From positions 1 through 34,378 of the forward strand of contig CAIVZM010000068.1 of assembly GCA_903910385.1 (NCBI GenBank): DNA of 34,378 bases. Reading direction: 5' to 3'. This DNA comes from an uncultured Armatimonadota bacterium (lineage in GTDB: Bacteria; Armatimonadota; Armatimonadia; Armatimonadales; Armatimonadaceae). The notes beneath the pieces are model-generated. The model was not told the origin of the DNA, searched no databases, and was given only the letters and a program-made list of their open reading frames with translations. Below, one piece after another: positions 31,128 to 34,378 of this stretch. How positions within the stretch are numbered: the stretch's first letter is position 1; each line of letters opens with the position of its first letter. A program made the position numbers and the translations under genes.

Positions 31128-33422
31128 TTACTTTTTCGTCAGCGTGATGTAGTCCGTCATGATACGTTCCGTCTCGCTGAGTACGGTATCGGGTTCGGCG
31201 ACGCGAGCATTCAGCGCTTCATCGTCGGCATCATCGGCAGTCAGTTTTGCGCGGGCGACCGCAGATTTGAGGGAAGCGTCTGCCAATTGCTTTGCCGTTA
31301 CCGGAAGCGGCAAGCCCGGCTTTCCGGCATCCGCGAGCGTCAATCGGAAAATCCGCTCTGTATCCGCAGGTCGCGCCGCAAGCTGCTGCTGTCGCGCCTT
31401 GCGCCGCGCTTCCGCCTGCATCTTTTCCTGACGACGTGAGGCTTCATTCAGCGAGATCGTTTTCTCGTCACGCAGTTTGAGAGCCTGAGCAAGCGATGTT
31501 TTCAGATAACTGAAATCGACGCTTTTGGACACACGAGAATCCGATAGTCGCTTGAGTTCCGGAATGAACGCTTTCGTCTTATTGTCCGGGGTGAACTGCG
31601 CGGACGGGATCGTGTCGTAAGGAAGCGGATTGTCCTCACGCTTTTCGGCGTAGGGCAATGCCTCGGAAAGCGACGGCAGCGTGATTTCAGGAATGACGCC
31701 CTGTAACTGCACCGACTTGCCGCTCGGGCGATAGAACTTCTGGATCGTCACTTTGATCGCGCCGGGGTCTTGCTTGATCGACATCTTCGCCCGTTCGAAA
31801 ATCGACTTCAGCGGGATGATGGTTTGCACCGTCCCCTTACCGAAAGTCGAAGTGTCGCCGACGATAACCGCGCGACCATAATCTTGTAATGCTCCGGTCA
31901 GAATCTCGGAAGCGGAAGCGGAGACATGGTTGGTAAGAACGATCAGAGGCCCGCCGTAGACAGCGACCGGATCGTCATCGCCATCCATATTGATCGCTCC
32001 GCGTGCATCCTTGACCTGTACTACCGGACCGCCCTTTAAGAAAAGACCGCTCATGGTAATCGCTTCGGTCAGAGAACCGCCGCCATTGAAGCGCAAGTCA
32101 AGGATTATCCCAGCCGCACCTTCCTTCAGCATTTTCTGCAAAAGGATTTTTACGTCTTGCGTAGCGCTACGTCCCTGCTCCGGGTCTGCATAGAAAGAGG
32201 GCAGTTCAATGACGCCAATCCGGGAGGCGCGGGAAGCGCCGCCGTTACCGGGGATTTCGATCAACTTCGCCTTCGCCGCCTGCTCTTCCAGCTTGACCTG
32301 ATCACGGATCAGGGTAACGGTCTTGCGAACGGAGGTATCGAGCGCATCGGCGGGAATAATCGTTAGCGTGACCGGTGTACCCTTCGGGCCACGGATCTGC
32401 TCAACGACCTTGTCCACCTTCACGTCGATCATATCCATCATCTCGCCCTTGTCGCCTTGCTTGACGCCGACAATGCGATCTCCGGGGCTAAGCTTACCGC
32501 TTTTCGCCGCCGGTCCGCCGGGGACTAATTCGACAATTTTGGTGTAGCCGTCTTCACTTTGCAGTGTCGCGCCGATCCCGAACAGGGATAGGCTGATCTG
32601 CATGGCAAAATTGTCATTGGTCGCCTTGCCGAAGTACGACGAGTGCGGATCATAGGTCAAGGCCAGAGCATTCAGGTAAAGTTCGAGGGTATTGTCCTTG
32701 TCGAATTCTTTAAACCAGTAGCGCTCTGTTCGGGTGAAACGCCGAGTCAGATCGCTGGTGATTTTCTCCGGCTTTGTATTGGCGAGTTTTTCCTGAAGAT
32801 ATTGAAAACGCAGGTTCTGGAGCCAGAGCGCCTTTTGCTCGGTCTCATTCGCGGGATATGCAGCCTTCTTACGGTCAACATTGATCGAATCTGAACCATC
32901 GAACGAAAATTTTTCCGTTTTCAGCGAAGCGTTCATGAAATCGAGTTGTTGTCGCAACCGTTGCTTGAACCGATCTGTGATGATGTAGGCGGGAGATACA
33001 TCGCCGGAAAGCGTTAGTTCATCCAGCGAATTCCGGTACTTCTCGAACTCCTGAATATCCGACGCCAAAAAGAAAAGATGCTGAGGATCCAGGGTGTCCA
33101 AAAATCGATCCAGAAATTCGGACGAAATTTTGTCATCCATTGGATGGCGGGCATAATGCTGGCTGCTGAACAGAGTCGCCGTCAACGCAGCCACTTTGCC
33201 ATCATCATCCATCTGACCTACTTGCTTGACATTTTGCAGACCGGCTGGAACGACGCCCCCGTCGCCCCAGCTAGCGCCGCCGCCATTCGAGGCGAAAGTC
33301 GGTAGCGGATTGAGACTGCTTCCGTTTCCCCCCGCTTGCGCTCGGAGCAGCGCCGCGGATCCCGCAAGCGAGACCGCCGCCAGTCCTGAAGCCAAATAAA
33401 CCCATTTACGTTGAAAACTCAC
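31128..33422 (-). CDS. prc: Tail-specific (C-terminal processing) protease Prc/Tsp, S41 family
   Basis: The protein has 764 aa from the GTG at 33422, which begins a signal-anchor (MSFQRKWVYLASGLAAVSLAGSAALLRAQ). A long N-terminal helical domain comes first, then a PDZ domain (GIGATLQSEDGYTKIVELVPGGPAAKSGKLSPGDRIVGV). The S41 protease domain follows: GIILDLRFNGGG, then SASASEIL with the catalytic Ser, and STFGKGTVQ with the catalytic Lys. The C-terminal region is Prc-type (DUF3340). It degrades periplasmic proteins from their C-termini. The longer in-frame ATG at 33494 would add 24 Arg-rich residues before the signal sequence, and AAGGGG precedes the GTG. Confidence 0.9.
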   Translation of the reverse strand: MSFQRKWVYLASGLAAVSLAGSAALLRAQAGGNGSSLNPLPTFASNGGGASWGDGGVVPAGLQNVKQVGQMDDDGKVAALTATLFSSQHYARHPMDDKISSEFLDRFLDTLDPQHLFFLASDIQEFEKYRNSLDELTLSGDVSPAYIITDRFKQRLRQQLDFMNASLKTEKFSFDGSDSINVDRKKAAYPANETEQKALWLQNLRFQYLQEKLANTKPEKITSDLTRRFTRTERYWFKEFDKDNTLELYLNALALTYDPHSSYFGKATNDNFAMQISLSLFGIGATLQSEDGYTKIVELVPGGPAAKSGKLSPGDRIVGVKQGDKGEMMDMIDVKVDKVVEQIRGPKGTPVTLTIIPADALDTSVRKTVTLIRDQVKLEEQAAKAKLIEIPGNGGASRASRIGVIELPSFYADPEQGRSATQDVKILLQKMLKEGAAGIILDLRFNGGGSLTEAITMSGLFLKGGPVVQVKDARGAINMDGDDDPVAVYGGPLIVLTNHVSASASEILTGALQDYGRAVIVGDTSTFGKGTVQTIIPLKSIFERAKMSIKQDPGAIKVTIQKFYRPSGKSVQLQGVIPEITLPSLSEALPYAEKREDNPLPYDTIPSAQFTPDNKTKAFIPELKRLSDSRVSKSVDFSYLKTSLAQALKLRDEKTISLNEASRRQEKMQAEARRKARQQQLAARPADTERIFRLTLADAGKPGLPLPVTAKQLADASLKSAVARAKLTADDADDEALNARVAEPDTVLSETERIMTDYITLTKK

Positions 33423-33482
33423 CTGGGAACCCCTTGTCCTGTAGCGTAGCGTCTGTAACGCCTCCCGGCGTCTGCAGGATTT

Positions 33483-33508
33483 ATTATACGCCAACTCTTA
33501 TACGCCAA
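33483..33508 (-). promoter_or_regulatory. prc promoter region with an 11-bp direct repeat
   Basis: On the minus strand TTGGCGTATAA occurs twice (33508-33498 and 33494-33484), 14 bp apart. The second copy contains a perfect TATAAT (33488-33483), a likely -10, about 60 nt before the GTG. The repeat may be an operator or a duplicated promoter half. Confidence 0.45.
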
Positions 33509-33561
33509 AACGCCTGCTGACGTTGCGTTTTCTCTAAAGCGAACTTTGCGTTAAGTCCATC

Positions 33562-34270
33562 TCACGTCTGACCCGTCCAATCGGATTCGGCGATATCGCG
33601 CCAGCGAGACCGTATCTCTTCGAATTCCGCGCTATGCATCGGGCCATTATTGAGTAGCCCCGTATTTTGAGCCCAGCGATCCGGGTTTTTCGTTCCGACA
33701 ATCGCCGTATGAACGCCAGGAATCGCCAGAGTGAAGCGTAACGCCATACCGGTAGCTTCATCTGCATCGCCCAGGAAGGGATAGGTTAACTTCTGTAACC
33801 GTTGCCAGTAGGGTTGTCCGTAATGCCCGTGTGGTTCATCTGCGAACTTCCATACCGCATTCGCAATTGGACGCTTGGCGATAACGCCCATATTCGCTTC
33901 TTTCGCCAAACCGAGGAAAAGATCGATAGGTTCCTGATCGGCGATATTGACGGAGGTCTGCAACGTGTCAAACGCTCCACATTCGACGGCGTACCGGGCA
34001 TTGTTCCGATCCCCACTGTATCCAATGAATCGCGCCTTGCCCGCGTCCCGTGCCTTCTGTAATGCGGAAATGACATCGCCCTGCCGGAGCGTCGCTTCAT
34101 CGCAGGAATGTAGCTGGATCAGGTCGAGGTAATCGGTTTTCAGACGTATCAGGCTGCGATCAATGGACTTTTCCAGTAGCGACGGCGACCAATCCGTTTC
34201 TCCTGGGAAGCGTGAGGCATGACCACATTTGGTAAAGAACGTGAGTTCGGGATAAGACGGGCTTTCGGAT
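33562..34270 (-). pseudogene. Aldo/keto reductase lacking its N-terminus (disrupted by insertion sequence)
   Basis: The aldo/keto-reductase reading can be followed from about 34270 to the stop. It keeps the catalytic Lys region (FFTKCGHA), the His region (DYLDLIQLHSC), KARFIGYSGD and the C-terminal cofactor site (IVGTKNPDRW). The beginning of the barrel with the catalytic Asp and Tyr (FFDTA...Y) is missing; in its place the frame reads into the end of an insertion sequence (MQNRCSKLDMGRAFFG), giving an ORF that formally starts at 34341. Without half of the catalytic tetrad the product should be inactive. The missing 5' part should lie beyond the element, outside the window. Confidence 0.8.
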
Positions 34271-34378
34271 AGAGTGTAGTTACCACACCGCACTCCAAAG
34301 AAAGCCCGCCCCATGTCCAGTTTACTGCATCTGTTCTGCAAAGTAGACGATTTCTGTCAACAATTCTTGCCCACCTTC
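34271..34378 (+). mobile_element. Left part of an insertion sequence, transposase beginning at 34313
   Basis: From the ATG at 34313 the frame reads MSSLLHLFCKVDDFCQQFLP to the right edge, with the LFCxVDDFCxxFxP opening of IS982-type (or a related IS4/IS5-type) DDE transposases. The 43 bp before it (about 34270-34312) contain GAGTG ... CACTC inverted segments and would be the IS end. The family name is tentative because only 22 residues are visible. The element interrupts the aldo/keto reductase gene. Confidence 0.65.

Overview
The window looks like a chromosomal segment of a diderm bacterium with moderate GC content. The mix of family GT9 glycosyltransferases, DgoD-like and PhyH enzymes, a LivGF pair, a sugar ABC importer, Rhs fragments and leaderless-type promoters fits a member of the Armatimonadota or a similar poorly studied phylum. 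That assignment is inference from gene content and is tentative. There are no RNA genes, no CRISPR array and no replication origin that I can see.

Layout. (1) 1-398: 3' end of an IS605/IS200-type element carrying TnpB; its right end stops about one base before the start codon of a secreted GH26 mannanase-like enzyme (400-1416). (2) 1480-6818: a carbohydrate/sugar-acid block with a PhyH dioxygenase, a D-galactonate-dehydratase-like enolase-superfamily enzyme, an SDR, an NAD-dependent epimerase/dehydratase and an oxidoreductase with a phosphogluconate-dehydrogenase-type C-terminus. (3) 6909-15220: one tightly overlapping eight-ORF operon with six GT9 (heptosyltransferase-like) proteins, an HldE-C-type nucleotidyltransferase and a GT4 enzyme, probably for a cell-surface glycan. 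The second GT9 carries a frameshift, and repairing it would fuse it to the third. (4) 15223-18286 (minus): a binding protein and two permeases of a sugar ABC importer, without an ATPase.

(5) 18396-24600: the most unusual part. Four near-identical copies of about 210-330 bp of the Rhs-associated core appear without any full-length Rhs gene. Three lead into a different C-terminal tip (a PD-(D/E)XK nuclease-like tip, an unrecognised tip and an ADP-ribosyltransferase HYD1-like tip); the fourth is a headless and tailless fragment. Candidate immunity genes lie between them: a 136-aa protein, an Imm53 protein, a 150-aa protein, a membrane-anchored ankyrin protein and a two-helix membrane protein. 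There is also a decayed Rhs remnant of a different lineage and a Sel1-repeat remnant. This reads as an orphan-tip/immunity array of a polymorphic toxin system.

(6) 24621-31093 (plus): LivG- and LivF-type ATPases with a coupled unknown protein, a large secreted M14 metallopeptidase, an aminoglycoside-phosphotransferase/choline-kinase-fold protein and an N-acetylmuramoyl-L-alanine amidase. (7) 31128-34378: a tail-specific protease (Prc) on the minus strand, facing the amidase across a perfect bidirectional terminator, then an aldo/keto reductase that has lost its N-terminus to an insertion sequence whose transposase begins at the right edge.

Several genes (first GT9, livG, the sugar-binding protein, and possibly two genes of the Rhs island) have a -10-like hexamer ending 9-10 nt before the start codon, which suggests leaderless transcripts.
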